A program made the translations under genes and the position numbers. The notes under the pieces were generated by a model, which had not been told where the DNA came from, did not search any database, and saw only the letters and a list, made by a program, of their open reading frames with translations. DNA of 64,000 nucleotides, from the NCBI RefSeq assembly GCF_001866055.1, contig NZ_MLQS01000030.1:497500-561499 (forward strand), given 5' to 3'. The stretch comes from Anaerobacillus alkalidiazotrophicus (GTDB taxonomy: Bacteria; Bacillota; Bacilli; Bacillales_H; Anaerobacillaceae). Positions 53,757 to 62,699 of this stretch are shown here, piece by piece; position 1 is the first letter of the stretch; each line of letters begins with the position of its first letter.

Positions 53757-53960
53757 ATGAGTCATAAAGACGATAATTTAATTGAAATACTTCAAGCTTC
53801 TGTAGACCAAGAAGAAGAAATGATGCGAACTTATTTAATTGCAGCCGAACGAATTCATGAAAGCGAAGAATTAAAACTTCGCTTACGGGAATTCGCAGAA
53901 GGAAATGCTAAACGTTCACGTCAGTTGATGGATGAAATAAAGCGTATCGATTTAACTTAG
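53757..53960 (+). CDS. Small helical protein, unknown
   Basis: 67 residues, an amphipathic helical hairpin (NLIEILQASVDQEEEMMRTYLIAAERIHESEELKLRLREFAEGNAKRSRQLMDEIKRI) resembling one half of a ferritin-like fold. GAGAGGTGATAAT precedes the ATG. Its stop overlaps the stop of the convergent DUF1360 gene by four bases, so no terminator separates them. Confidence 0.7.
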   Translation: MSHKDDNLIEILQASVDQEEEMMRTYLIAAERIHESEELKLRLREFAEGNAKRSRQLMDEIKRIDLT

Positions 53961-54328
53961 TGGGTGTGTTTGTTTAAGGCTTGAATGGCTTTAGTGCCAA
54001 CCCCTACAAACGTTTCGAGTATCGTTTGACCACCAGCGATTGCGAAAATAAATATGGCAGGGACAAATATAGAAGGATAAAGTAAATAGCCTAATCCAAA
54101 GATGATCGCACTCCAAATACCTGTACACCAATAACAATTTAATAAGTAACCTAACTTTGAATCAGGTACCTTTTTTGTTTTTTTGTGTCCATCCTCATTG
54201 ATTGTTTTTTCCTTTAAAAAGGGTTTACGTATAAATTCAGTAACCTTATCAAAAACGATTAAATGAGTAAAACGATAACTCGCTAAAATGATCATAACAA
54301 ATAACATCCAATTCAATTCAATTACCAA
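53957..54328 (-). CDS. DUF1360 membrane protein
   Basis: 123 residues with three hydrophobic helices and the sequence LASYRFTHLIVFDKVTEFIRKPF...KLGYLLNCYWCTGIWSAIIFGLGYLL typical of DUF1360 proteins, some associated with the spore coat. The CYWC motif is conserved in the family. GGGAGGGCCTTCAATTGG precedes the start. Confidence 0.8.
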   Translation of the reverse strand: MVIELNWMLFVMIILASYRFTHLIVFDKVTEFIRKPFLKEKTINEDGHKKTKKVPDSKLGYLLNCYWCTGIWSAIIFGLGYLLYPSIFVPAIFIFAIAGGQTILETFVGVGTKAIQALNKHTH

Positions 54329-54482
54329 TTGAAGGCCCTCCCTAAATTTGGATAGTGTCTCTACATGTTATTTACTTAAAATACGAATTTCATACAGGTT
54401 TTGTGGAAGAAATTAGGGGGGGGCTTTAAGTAGCGAAAATAACTGGTAATAATACCCATATTAAATTTGTTACGTTCTATAG

Positions 54483-54552
54483 TATAATAAAAGAGGTTTT
54501 TCAATTTCTATCTTGAGATTTATTCGAGCCCTTTGAATAAATCTCTTTTTTT
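54483..54552 (+). ncRNA. Possible short transcript with its own promoter and terminator
   Basis: TATAAT (54483-54488) with a weak TTAAAT at the -35 is followed within 60 bases by a strong terminator, GAGATTTATTC (54515-54525) and GAATAAATCTC (54535-54545), ending TTTTTTTG. No ORF or ribosome site lies between. No plus-strand gene exists upstream that needs this terminator, so a small RNA of about 60 nt is possible. Confidence 0.3.
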
Positions 54553-54603
54553 GTGGTGTCATAAGGAGACAATTGCTCGTAGTAATAAACGGGGGTTTTT
54601 CGC

Positions 54604-54639
54604 AAAAAAACACCCGAATTGTTTAAAACAAGTTCGGGA
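54604..54639 (-). terminator. Terminator of the gene at 54660-55259
   Basis: CCCGAATTGTTT (54613-54624) pairs with AAACAAGTTCGGG; on the minus strand it is followed by GTGTTTTTTTG. Confidence 0.85.
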
Positions 54640-54659
54640 TTTAGCTTTTTTATAAGTCA

Positions 54660-55259
54660 TTAAAGTAATTGTTCAATTTCTTTTTTACGTTTAGATAATA
54701 GTTTTAGTTTTCGTTTTTGTTCTTTAATTGCATAATTGTCTAGAGCTTGAAGAGATTCGTAAAGTTCCATTAATGTGTAGTCAATTTCCAGGTTAAGGAT
54801 ATTAATAATCGTTTCTGGATCGAGATCATGATCAAAATCTCGATATTCAATAATTGCTCCATATTGGTTCATAACGATCTTTTCACCTCCATGAATTTCT
54901 GTAATGGACTGGATAACTCCATCCTTGAAAAATGTAATATAATGTGGACCCTCGGTGTACGTTTTGATGAAACCACTACCTCGATACTCTTTCATAATCA
55001 ATTCTAGAGCTTTTGCTACTAATTCTTCGCTCACCTTCAGACAGTCAACAGTGATAGTAAGTTTTGTGCCGTTTTTCTCAAAAGGGATTTCGTGTATTGA
55101 ATGATTTGTATCTATAATTAAGTAAATAATATCATCGTTGTACCGCCAATAAAGGGAACATTTGTATTCCATCATCTTATTAATGAATTGCTGGAGCGAT
55201 TGTTTGGATAATTCTACATGAAGATCATGGAATTCAGCTTCGAAAAAATGCGGAACCAT
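54660..55259 (-). CDS. Uncharacterised protein, 199 residues
   Basis: No signal peptide or membrane segment. The first 150 residues look alpha/beta (YKCSLYWRYNDDIIYLIIDTNHSIHEIPF; GAIIEYRDFDHDLDPETIINILNLEIDYTLMELYESLQALD) and the end is a basic coiled segment (KEQKRKLKLLSKRKKEIEQLL). I do not recognise the family. It is monocistronic, ending at its own terminator; the ATG has weak ribosome-site homology (TTAGGAGTGTTCAG). Confidence 0.7.
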   Translation of the reverse strand: MVPHFFEAEFHDLHVELSKQSLQQFINKMMEYKCSLYWRYNDDIIYLIIDTNHSIHEIPFEKNGTKLTITVDCLKVSEELVAKALELIMKEYRGSGFIKTYTEGPHYITFFKDGVIQSITEIHGGEKIVMNQYGAIIEYRDFDHDLDPETIINILNLEIDYTLMELYESLQALDNYAIKEQKRKLKLLSKRKKEIEQLL

Positions 55260-55399
55260 CTGAACACTCCTAACTTTTGGGATTCAAAAGCTGTTTTTTA
55301 TTATCGTATGAAGGGGACGGCGTGAAAAGAAGTAAAAATTGTGTATTTTAATTTAGAAGAAATATATTTATTTTTATGTTTGTCCCCTCGAGATCAAAT

Positions 55400-55443
55400 A
55401 AAAAAAGACAGCTAGAATATAGATGTTTCTAGCTGTCTTTTTA
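55400..55443. terminator. Terminator in the gap 55260-55635
   Basis: AAAAAGACAGCTAGAA (55402-55417) and TTCTAGCTGTCTTTTT. It may end minus transcripts from the DUF3813 operon. The gap is otherwise without supported features. Confidence 0.7.
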
Positions 55444-55635
55444 AATGATTATAATGTTGCAATTTTTAGGAACAACGCATCTTATAGATGCCATAATTTT
55501 CAGGTCAGTTCAAGAAAAAACCTTCAGCAAAGTAATCTAATCTGACTTAATAACTTAAATAGTTTGATGGAGGTTTCCGCGTATTTAGTTGGTTAAGTTG
55601 TGATAATGCAACCATTATCCCTACAGTAGTAATGA

Positions 55636-55866
55636 TTATTGGTATTCTGGTAAGTTATGCTCAAGGTTATCTATTTGATCCTGGAGTTCAGCGAGTTGTC
55701 GTTTTTCAGCAATTGTCGATTGTGCAAACGCTGAAGAAAGGTTATTTTTCGCCTTCGAAATTTCTTTTGTTGCCATTGCAATTTGTTCAGGAGTAGAGGC
55801 TGTTTGAACCATTTTTTGGGCTTGCTCTACAGCTGTTCTAGCTTGTTGAAAAAGTTGGTTCCCCAT
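55636..55866 (-). CDS. DUF3813 protein
   Basis: 76 residues: LFQQARTAVEQAQKMVQTAS and KEISKAKNNLSSAFAQSTIAEKRQLAELQDQIDNLE, a helical coiled protein of the DUF3813 family from sporulating Bacilli. Its ATG overlaps the stop of the upstream 43-codon gene (TAATG), so they are coupled. Confidence 0.75.
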   Translation of the reverse strand: MGNQLFQQARTAVEQAQKMVQTASTPEQIAMATKEISKAKNNLSSAFAQSTIAEKRQLAELQDQIDNLEHNLPEYQ

Positions 55867-55997
55867 TAGCATTCACCTTTATTTGTATTATTTTCAACTT
55901 CATCCATTGTTTTAATATTACGTTCTCGTTCATTTGCTGGTTGAACATAGTCCTTACCTTGTTGTACAAAGCGTTTTGATTTAGATTTTTTACTCAT
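55866..55997 (-). CDS. Small basic protein, unknown
   Basis: 43 residues MSKKSKSKRFVQQGKDYVQP followed by ANERERNIKTMDEVENNTNK and GEC. AAGGAGAGATCAAAA lies upstream of this ATG, whereas the longer frame to 56108 has no ribosome site. Hydrophilic, no known domain. Overlap with the DUF3813 gene suggests a common role. Confidence 0.6.
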   Translation of the reverse strand: MSKKSKSKRFVQQGKDYVQPANERERNIKTMDEVENNTNKGEC

Positions 55998-56201
55998 TTT
56001 TGATCTCTCCTTAATATATAAAGGTGCAAACTTATTTTTTTCTATTTGCATCAAAACTACACAGGTAGAATTATGTATTTTTCTAGGGGAATTACATGTA
56101 TGCGTCATGACTAATTACCTATAAATAAGCAGCTTCGAACCTTAGTAGACCTAAGCGTAAGAATGGAACCCGAAGGAGAAGAAATGAAATATAGTACATA
56201 A

Positions 56202-56231
56202 AAAACGCTTGGCGGAATTCCAAGCGTTTTA
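56202..56231 (-). terminator. Terminator of the yitU gene
   Basis: AAAACGCTTGG (56202-56212) with CCAAGCGTTTT (56220-56230), 24 bases past the stop on the minus strand. Confidence 0.85.
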
Positions 56232-56253
56232 ACTGAATATTTACGACTACTTT

Positions 56254-57060
56254 CTAAATACTGAAATATCCCTCTAAAAATTCAGCGATTCCATCTTCTT
56301 CATTTGTTAATGTTGTTGCATTAGCAAGAGTTTTTAATTCAGGAATAGCATTTTCCATTGCTACACCTACCCCAGCGTAATCAATCATTTCTAAATCGTT
56401 GTCTTCATCCCCAAAGGCAATAATACGTTCTTTAGGGATAGAATAATAGTTCGCAATCTTTTGTAAACCAACCGCTTTATTTAATCCGGCTTTAACGATT
56501 TCTATTACATTCCATGGAGCGCCCCAAACCCGTTGATCGATGACTTCCGCATGAGCATCACGTAATAAATTTTTTAATTCCTTTACATGTTCGTCTTGTG
56601 GATGTATCAATATTGAAGTAGGGTGATCGGTTAAGATATGGTGTAAATTCCCAAATTTTATTGGAGATTCACCCATTGTAAATGTTTCAATTAAAACTTG
56701 ATCGTAATACCTTAAATAAAATTCATCGATAATTTCAACCATAATATTTTTAACCTGGAATGCTTCACAAGTTTCAATGATCATTTTGGCTGTATTGAGT
56801 TCAAGAGGGCTATGATAAAAACCAAAATCTTTTTGTAATGGATGATGAACAAATGCTCCATTAAAATTCACAATAGGAGTATTTAAGTCTAATTCCTCAT
56901 AATACATATTACTAGCACGATAAGGTCTACCGGTTGCTATACAAACGATGTGACCAGCCTCACGAGCTTTTTGTATTGCGCGTTTATTTCGGTTAGATAT
57001 GGTTTTTACATCTGTAAGTAACGTACCATCTAAATCAATAGCAATCAAATGCTGTTTCAT
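56254..57060 (-). CDS. yitU: HAD-superfamily phosphatase YitU
   Basis: 268 residues of the Cof-like HAD family: motif I DLDGTLLTD at residue 9, motif II ATGR, a cap domain, motif III lysine in IEIVKAGLNKAVGL and motif IV FGDEDNDLEMI. The sequence is close to my memory of B. subtilis YitU (HHPL, VIDHRRWAAPW-like), which dephosphorylates the riboflavin precursor 5-amino-6-ribitylaminouracil phosphate; other sugar phosphatases of this family are possible. Monocistronic. Confidence 0.85.
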   Translation of the reverse strand: MKQHLIAIDLDGTLLTDVKTISNRNKRAIQKAREAGHIVCIATGRPYRASNMYYEELDLNTPIVNFNGAFVHHPLQKDFGFYHSPLELNTAKMIIETCEAFQVKNIMVEIIDEFYLRYYDQVLIETFTMGESPIKFGNLHHILTDHPTSILIHPQDEHVKELKNLLRDAHAEVIDQRVWGAPWNVIEIVKAGLNKAVGLQKIANYYSIPKERIIAFGDEDNDLEMIDYAGVGVAMENAIPELKTLANATTLTNEEDGIAEFLEGYFSI

Positions 57061-57230
57061 ATGGCCTCCTAATAATAAAATATTATCGCATTATATTTCT
57101 ATATATTACCTTCTTGAAAAATAATTGTCTAATTTGATTGAAAGATAATCAGCCAATGTGAAAAAGTTCATAGATATGTCTAAGAATTATCTGATAAAAT
57201 ATAAAGAGAACTGCGAAAGGTGTGACCTAA

Positions 57231-58508
57231 ATGTTAACAGACAGAAAACCGATTAAGATCCATGAAGCTATTGAAGCTGTTTTGAAGTTTTCGAAAGAAG
57301 GCGAAATAGAATACATACCAATTGAAGAGAGTGATAATCGAATATTAAAAGCACCTATAAAAGCTGATCATGATATCCCTCCTTTTGATCGTTCACCATT
57401 AGATGGATTTGCTGTTCGTGCTGAAGATACAGTTTCAGCTTCAAGTGCTAATCCTATAGAATTAGAAGTAATTGAAACTGTTGGTGCTGGTGGGTTAGCA
57501 AATAGCATCCCTCAAAAGGGCCAAGCAATTAGAATAATGACAGGGGCAAAAATGCCAGAAGGTACTGATGCAATTGTTATGTTTGAATTAACAAAAGAAA
57601 TTGAGAGAAACGGTAAGACGTTTGTTTCAATAAGTAGAAAATTCATTCCTGGAGATAACATATCTTTTCAAGGAGAAGAAACAAGATCTGGTGATGTTTT
57701 AGTAGAAGCTGGTCGACAGGTTGAGCCAGGGGTAAAAGCCCTTTTGGCTACATTCGGGTATAGTAAAGTTCCAGTAGCAAAAAAACCAACGATCGGTGTG
57801 TACGCAACAGGAACAGAATTATTGGATGTTCACGAAGAACTTAAGCCTGGTAAAATACGTAATAGTAATTCATACATGATTACTTCACAAATTATTAAGA
57901 CTGGGGCAATACCAAGGTATTTTGGTAAATTAGTTGATGATTTTGATCGTTGTTTTGAAGCGGTAAAGAATGCACTTGAAGAAGTGGACGTGTTAATTAC
58001 TACTGGTGGTGTTTCTGTTGGTGATTTTGATTATTTACCAGCTATATACGAGAAATTAGGGGCCAATGTGTTATTTAATAAGGTCGGAATGAGACCGGGA
58101 AGTGTTACCACGGTTGCTGAATATAATGGGAAACTTTTGTTTGGTTTGTCTGGTAATCCTTCTGCATGCTTTGTTGGATTTGAATTGTTTGTGCGACCGT
58201 GGGTTCAAATTTTCTTAGGGTCAAAGAAACCGCACCTACAAATGGTTCATGGAGAACTAAAATCTGATTTTCCAAAAGCGAATCCATTTGTACGGTTTAT
58301 TCGTAGTAAAATGACGATCGAATCTGGGAAGGTCTTTGCTGAACCAGTTGGACTTGATAAATCTGGGGTGGTTACCTCTCTTGCAAATTCTGATGCGTTA
58401 GTAGTGTTGCCTGGTGGAACCCGTGGCTTTCAAAAAGGTGATACCGTTACAATCCTTCTTTTAAATGGTGAAGGTGGCACCGCAATCTATAAAGAAAAAC
58501 GTAGCTAA
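57231..58508 (+). CDS. moeA: Molybdopterin molybdenumtransferase MoeA
   Basis: 425 residues with MoeA domains: DIPPFDRSPLDGFAVRAEDT, GQAIRIMTGAKMPEGTDAIVMFE, ATGTELLDV and the molybdopterin-binding TTGGVSVGDFDYL, and a C-terminal LPGGTRGFQKGDTVTILLL. It inserts molybdate into adenylated molybdopterin. First of moeA-mobB-moaE-moaD; the start has CGAAAGGTGTGACCTAA upstream. Confidence 0.95.
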   Translation: MLTDRKPIKIHEAIEAVLKFSKEGEIEYIPIEESDNRILKAPIKADHDIPPFDRSPLDGFAVRAEDTVSASSANPIELEVIETVGAGGLANSIPQKGQAIRIMTGAKMPEGTDAIVMFELTKEIERNGKTFVSISRKFIPGDNISFQGEETRSGDVLVEAGRQVEPGVKALLATFGYSKVPVAKKPTIGVYATGTELLDVHEELKPGKIRNSNSYMITSQIIKTGAIPRYFGKLVDDFDRCFEAVKNALEEVDVLITTGGVSVGDFDYLPAIYEKLGANVLFNKVGMRPGSVTTVAEYNGKLLFGLSGNPSACFVGFELFVRPWVQIFLGSKKPHLQMVHGELKSDFPKANPFVRFIRSKMTIESGKVFAEPVGLDKSGVVTSLANSDALVVLPGGTRGFQKGDTVTILLLNGEGGTAIYKEKRS

Positions 58509-58518
58509 GGAGTTTTTA

Positions 58519-59046
58519 ATGAACCAACAAATCATTCAAGTAGCTGGGTTTAGTAACAGTGGGAAAACGACCCTAGTAGAAAAGCTCGTTCGTTTATTGA
58601 CAAAAGAGGGGTATCGTGTTGGAACACTGAAGCACCACGGACATGGTGGTCAATTGACGTCTACAGATTATGGAAAAGATTCTTGGAAGCATAGTCAAGC
58701 TGGTAGTATTGCAACTTGTGCAGTTAGTGCTGGCGATTTACAATTAACAATTAATAGAGAGCAACATTGGGAAGTAGATGAATTGCTTTCTATTTACTGC
58801 AAGCTTCCAATAGATGTTATTGTTATTGAAGGGTTTAAAATGGCTCAGTATCCTAAAATAGTGATATTGAAAGAAGAAAAAGATGTTACATTATTATCTA
58901 AATTAAATAATATATTCTGTGTCATTAGTTGGTTTCCTTTAGAAAATGAGAAGAAAATGCAAGGAATTTATTATTTCCAAATAGACGAGGAAAGTAACTA
59001 TACCAATTTCATATTACAGAAGGTGAAAGGGCAGGACAATGAGTGA
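58519..59046 (+). CDS. mobB: Molybdopterin-guanine dinucleotide adapter MobB
   Basis: 175 residues with P-loop GFSNSGKTTLVEKL and IEGFKMAQYPKIVIL. It binds GTP and assists formation of MGD-type cofactor. The ATG at 58519 follows TAAGGAGTTTTTA, 10 bases after moeA; an overlapping upstream frame reads into moeA and is spurious. Presence with moaE/moaD points to MGD-containing oxidoreductases (nitrate reductase, formate dehydrogenase) elsewhere. Confidence 0.92.
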   Translation: MNQQIIQVAGFSNSGKTTLVEKLVRLLTKEGYRVGTLKHHGHGGQLTSTDYGKDSWKHSQAGSIATCAVSAGDLQLTINREQHWEVDELLSIYCKLPIDVIVIEGFKMAQYPKIVILKEEKDVTLLSKLNNIFCVISWFPLENEKKMQGIYYFQIDEESNYTNFILQKVKGQDNE

Positions 59047-59512
59047 AAAACTATTTTTAATTACAGAAGGGGAAATCTCAATTCAAGAAGTTGTCGATAA
59101 GGTTGTTCATCGTAATGCAGGTGCAATAAACACGTTTATTGGAACTGTTCGTGAACTTACAAAAGGTAAGAAAACAGTTTATTTAAAATATGATGCTTAT
59201 ACAAGTATGGCACAAAAAAAGTTAGCACAAATTGGTAATGAAATTCAAGAACGATGGCCTAATTCCTTAGTGGCAATTTCTCATCGAATTGGTCATCTGG
59301 ATGTAACTGACATTGCTGTTGTCATCGCCGTTTCAACTCCACACAGAGCAGATTCTTATGAAGCAAGCCGTTACGCCATTGAAAGAATTAAAGAAATTGT
59401 ACCAATTTGGAAAAAAGAGCATTGGGCAGATGGAGAAAAGTGGATGGGTGATCAATTAGAGAAAACACCGTATCCAACAGGAAAGCCAGAGGAGGAACAT
59501 TTGAATGATTAA
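59039..59512 (+). CDS. moaE: Molybdopterin synthase large subunit MoaE
   Basis: 157 residues with NAGAINTFIGTVRELTKGK, LKYDAYTSMAQKKL, VAISHRIGHLDVTDIAVVIAVSTPHRADSYEASRYAIERIKEIVPIWKKEHW, including the conserved lysine pair of the active site. Converts precursor Z to molybdopterin with MoaD. Overlaps mobB by 8 bases and moaD by 8 bases. Confidence 0.95.
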   Translation: MSEKLFLITEGEISIQEVVDKVVHRNAGAINTFIGTVRELTKGKKTVYLKYDAYTSMAQKKLAQIGNEIQERWPNSLVAISHRIGHLDVTDIAVVIAVSTPHRADSYEASRYAIERIKEIVPIWKKEHWADGEKWMGDQLEKTPYPTGKPEEEHLND

Positions 59513-59738
59513 AGTATTATTTTTTGCAGAGTTAGAAGAAATAGTTGGAGCAAGAGAGTTAGTTATTGAAAAATCAGAAATGACAGTTAAAGATGTAAAG
59601 GAATATTTAAAAAGTCAATTTCCTAATTTGCCAGTCGATAGAGCCATGATCGCGGTTAATGAAGAATATGTAGAAGAAACTGATATAATCAAAGCAAATG
59701 ATACTGTTGCCTTAATCCCACCAGTAAGTGGTGGTTGA
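59505..59738 (+). CDS. moaD: Molybdopterin synthase sulfur carrier MoaD
   Basis: 77 residues with a ubiquitin-like fold (KVLFFAELEEIVGARELVIEKSEMTVKDVKEYL) ending in the reactive PPVSGG; the C-terminal glycine carries thiocarboxylate sulfur. It is the last gene of the molybdenum cofactor cluster. Confidence 0.95.
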   Translation: MIKVLFFAELEEIVGARELVIEKSEMTVKDVKEYLKSQFPNLPVDRAMIAVNEEYVEETDIIKANDTVALIPPVSGG

Positions 59739-59739
59739 A

Positions 59740-59972
59740 AAAGTTACCTTTGGGTAGCTTTTTTTGTACGGCAAAAAACGTTTGAAATTTTGACATTGTT
59801 TATGAGACGGTCCTACTTATACTAGTTTTCACGTACTAGGACATATAACTTGTGTATAAACGTCATGTAATCGCCCAAAAGCAAAATGGCCTCATAAATA
59901 AAACTAAATAACAAGGACATGGATATTCTAATAACTATGTTAGTAAGGCTTAGAGAGTAATTCACTAAGCCT
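59740..59972 (+). terminator. Two terminator-like hairpins after moaD
   Basis: AAGTTACC with GGGTAGCTT then TTTTTTTG (59740-59768) directly follows the moaD stop. A second stem, AAGGCTTAG (59945-59953) with CTAAGCCTT (59964-59972), precedes an A/T tract. The 59739-60372 gap also holds repeat copy B2 and the argC promoter. Confidence 0.75.
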
Positions 59973-60012
59973 TAAAGTTTTGCATTTTTATAATCTTATT
60001 AGGGAATAGCGA

Positions 60013-60148
60013 TTAATCAAACTGATTTGAACTTAAGGGTCATAGACCCCCACCTCTAAGCGTAGCGTAGGTGGGAACTTCCATTCAGGTGGAGTTGAGA
60101 CTCCATCTAAATTTCCAAAGTTCTAGCGAAGCTAGAACGAGTTCTCTT
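60013..60148 (+). repeat. Dispersed structured repeat family B, copy B2
   Basis: 136 bp, matching B1 at both ends (TTAATCAAACTGATTTGAAC to GTTCTCTT). The first hairpin is longer (CCCCCACCTCTAAGCGTAGCGTAGGTGGG), with a GCGTA duplication in the loop, and some stem bases differ (ACTCCATCTAAAT). Confidence 0.6.
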
Positions 60149-60178
60149 GTGACAAAGATTATTTATTTTAAACATATG

Positions 60179-60223
60179 AATAATCATAAATTATTTGTAT
60201 AGTCGATTAATTCGAACTATTAT
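60179..60223 (+). promoter_or_regulatory. argC promoter with ArgR/AhrC-like box
   Basis: TTGTAT (60195-60200) and TATTAT (60218-60223), 17 bp apart. The inverted AATAAT-CATAA-ATTATT (60179-60195) overlaps the -35 and resembles an ARG box half-site pair (TGAATAATTATTCA-like). Known Bacillus arginine operons are repressed by AhrC at such sites. Confidence 0.4.
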
Positions 60224-60372
60224 TGTTCGTATAAGTATTATTCGTCTTTTTTCTTTAGAAAGAATATTTATAAAATATAAAAATACAGTTGATTTTATTT
60301 TTATTCAAACTTATAATAAAAAACAACATTAAAAATGTGAGAAGATATAACCATAGAAAATGAGGGAGAAAC

Positions 60373-61410
60373 ATGAAGGCAGCGATAATTGGAGCAACAG
60401 GATACGGAGGGGCTGAATTAGTTAGAATTCTGCACCAACATGACTATATAAAACAATATTCAGTCTATACGTCATCCCAAGTCGGAATGAAATTCAGTGA
60501 AAGCTATCCACAATTTAATCAAATCACTAATGAACAATTAAAAGAAATTGATATAGATAAGATTTCAGAAGAAGTAGATGTCGTTTTTATGGCGACTCCA
60601 TCAGGGATATCTAATGAGCTAACGCCAAAAATCTTTGAAAGAGGTCTAACGGTAATTGACCTTTCTGGTGATTTACGTTTTAAAGATCAAGATGTTTATG
60701 AAACATGGTACAAGAAAAAGGCTTCGCCTAAAGATGTACTACAAAAGGCAGTTTATGGCTTAACGGAAATAAACCGTGAAATAGTAAAGGATGCGAAATT
60801 AATTGCTAATCCTGGTTGTTATCCAACAGCTACAATTCTAGGACTGTATCCTTTATTAAAAAATGTAAAAGTCGACCTTGATTCTATTATTATCGATGCA
60901 AAGTCAGGGGCTTCAGGAGCAGGACGGAAAGCGAGTTTAGCAACTAGTTATTGTGAAGTGAACGAAAATTTTCGTATTTATAAAGTGAATGAGCATCAAC
61001 ATATACCAGAAATAGAGCAAGCTCTTAAGACTGTTAATCCTGAACTAGGACCGATAAAGTTTAATACTCATCTTGTCCCGATGACAAGGGGAATTATGGC
61101 TACAATATATTGCAAACCATTAAATAAAATGACCGAAAAATCACTTCGAGATTTGTACCAAGACTTTTATCAAAACGATACATTTGTACGGGTTCGTGAG
61201 GTAGGGAATTATCCATCAACAAAAGAAGTTTATGGTTCAAATTATTGTGACATTGGAATTACGTATGATGAACGAACAGGCTGGGTGACCATTGTTTCGG
61301 TAATTGATAATTTGATGAAGGGTGCTGCGGGTCAGGCAGTTCAAAATCTAAATGTAATGCTAGGAATTGACGAGGGGACTGGTCTTTATGGTCCACCACT
61401 TTTCCCGTAA
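60373..61410 (+). CDS. argC: N-acetyl-gamma-glutamyl-phosphate reductase
   Basis: 345 residues. NADP-binding IIGATGYGGAELVRIL at the start, catalytic GCYPTA near residue 150 with the active-site cysteine, and SGASGAGR. Third step of arginine (ornithine) biosynthesis. ATG after TGAGGGAGAAAC. Leads the argCJBD operon. Confidence 0.96.
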   Translation: MKAAIIGATGYGGAELVRILHQHDYIKQYSVYTSSQVGMKFSESYPQFNQITNEQLKEIDIDKISEEVDVVFMATPSGISNELTPKIFERGLTVIDLSGDLRFKDQDVYETWYKKKASPKDVLQKAVYGLTEINREIVKDAKLIANPGCYPTATILGLYPLLKNVKVDLDSIIIDAKSGASGAGRKASLATSYCEVNENFRIYKVNEHQHIPEIEQALKTVNPELGPIKFNTHLVPMTRGIMATIYCKPLNKMTEKSLRDLYQDFYQNDTFVRVREVGNYPSTKEVYGSNYCDIGITYDERTGWVTIVSVIDNLMKGAAGQAVQNLNVMLGIDEGTGLYGPPLFP

Positions 61411-61442
61411 GGCATGCTAAATAAATAAGAGGTGAAGAAAAG

Positions 61443-62681
61443 GTGGATACAGCAACAAAACATTTATTAGTTACTCCTGTGGAGGGGGGGAGTATAACTA
61501 CTCCCAAAGGGTTTCATACAGCGGGCATACACACGGGTGTAAAACGTTATAAATTAGATTTAGGTGTATTATATTGCGAGGTTCCAGCTAGTAGTGCTGC
61601 GGTTTATACGTTAAATAAAGTTCAAGCAGCTCCCATAAAGGTGACAAAAGAAAGCATTGCTAAGGAAGGTAAGTTACAGGCAGTGATTGTAAATAGTGGC
61701 AATGCAAATGCGTGTACTGGAACAAAAGGAATGGAAGATGCTTACACTATGCGTAAGACTACTGCAGAAGTGTTTGAAATTCCAGAGCATTATGTGGCTG
61801 TATCATCTACAGGGGTAATCGGCGAATTTCTTCAAATGGAGAAAATCGTTAATGGTATAAAGAAGATAAAAACATTAACACAAATGGATTTTGAATCTGC
61901 AGAACGTTTTAACGAAGCAATATTAACCACAGATACGATTAATAAAAGAGCTTGTTTTCAAACGACAATTGGTGGTAAAACTGTTACGTTTGGAGGCGTT
62001 GCTAAAGGTTCTGGTATGATCCATCCGAATATGGCGACTATGCTAGCTTTTGTTACTACGGACGCAAATATTGAGCCAAAATGGTTACAAATAGCTTTGA
62101 GTAAAGTAATTGACGAAACCTTTAACCGTATTACTGTTGATGGTGATACGTCAACAAATGATACAGTTGTTACGTTAGCTAGTGGTCTGGCAAATAACGA
62201 CCAATTAACGAAAGATCACCCTGATTGGGATCAGTTTGTCCTAGGTTTAAAAATGACATGCGAGCATTTAGCAAAAAAAATCGCACGTGATGGTGAAGGG
62301 GCTACAAAACTAATAGAGGTTCAAGTTAAAGGTGCGTTAAATGATCAAGAAGCTGGAAAGGTAGCTAAGTCAATCGTTGGTTCAGATTTAGTAAAATCTG
62401 CAATATATGGAACAGACGCTAACTGGGGAAGAATTATTTGTGCAATTGGTTATAGTGAAGCAGAAATTAACCCAGATACGATTGATATTGCAATAGGAGA
62501 AATTCAAACTTTAAAAGATGGTATGCCAATTCCTTTTTCTGAAGAAGAGGCTACTCAATATTTATCAACGGAAAACATTGTTATCTATGTGGATTTGAAA
62601 ATTGGTCATGGTTTCGGTAAAGCGTGGGGCTGTGATTTAACATATGATTACGTGAGAATTAATGCTGGTTACCGAACATAA
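61443..62681 (+). CDS. argJ: Bifunctional ornithine acetyltransferase / N-acetylglutamate synthase
   Basis: 412 residues. Contains GGVAKGSGMIHPNMATMLAFVTTDA, in which the T of ATML is the self-cleavage nucleophile that splits the chain, and TVDGDTSTNDTV. Recycles the acetyl group in ornithine synthesis. GTG start at 61443 after AGAGGTGAAGAAAAG, 32 bp past argC. Confidence 0.95.
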   Translation: MDTATKHLLVTPVEGGSITTPKGFHTAGIHTGVKRYKLDLGVLYCEVPASSAAVYTLNKVQAAPIKVTKESIAKEGKLQAVIVNSGNANACTGTKGMEDAYTMRKTTAEVFEIPEHYVAVSSTGVIGEFLQMEKIVNGIKKIKTLTQMDFESAERFNEAILTTDTINKRACFQTTIGGKTVTFGGVAKGSGMIHPNMATMLAFVTTDANIEPKWLQIALSKVIDETFNRITVDGDTSTNDTVVTLASGLANNDQLTKDHPDWDQFVLGLKMTCEHLAKKIARDGEGATKLIEVQVKGALNDQEAGKVAKSIVGSDLVKSAIYGTDANWGRIICAIGYSEAEINPDTIDIAIGEIQTLKDGMPIPFSEEEATQYLSTENIVIYVDLKIGHGFGKAWGCDLTYDYVRINAGYRT

Positions 62682-62699
62682 AATTAGGAGGTCTAATCC

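Noticed and set aside
58472..58483. AGGTGGCACCGC resembling the T-box antiterminator motif
   Set aside because: It lies in the last codons of moeA (GGTAIYKEK), with no T-box stems or specifier region around it.
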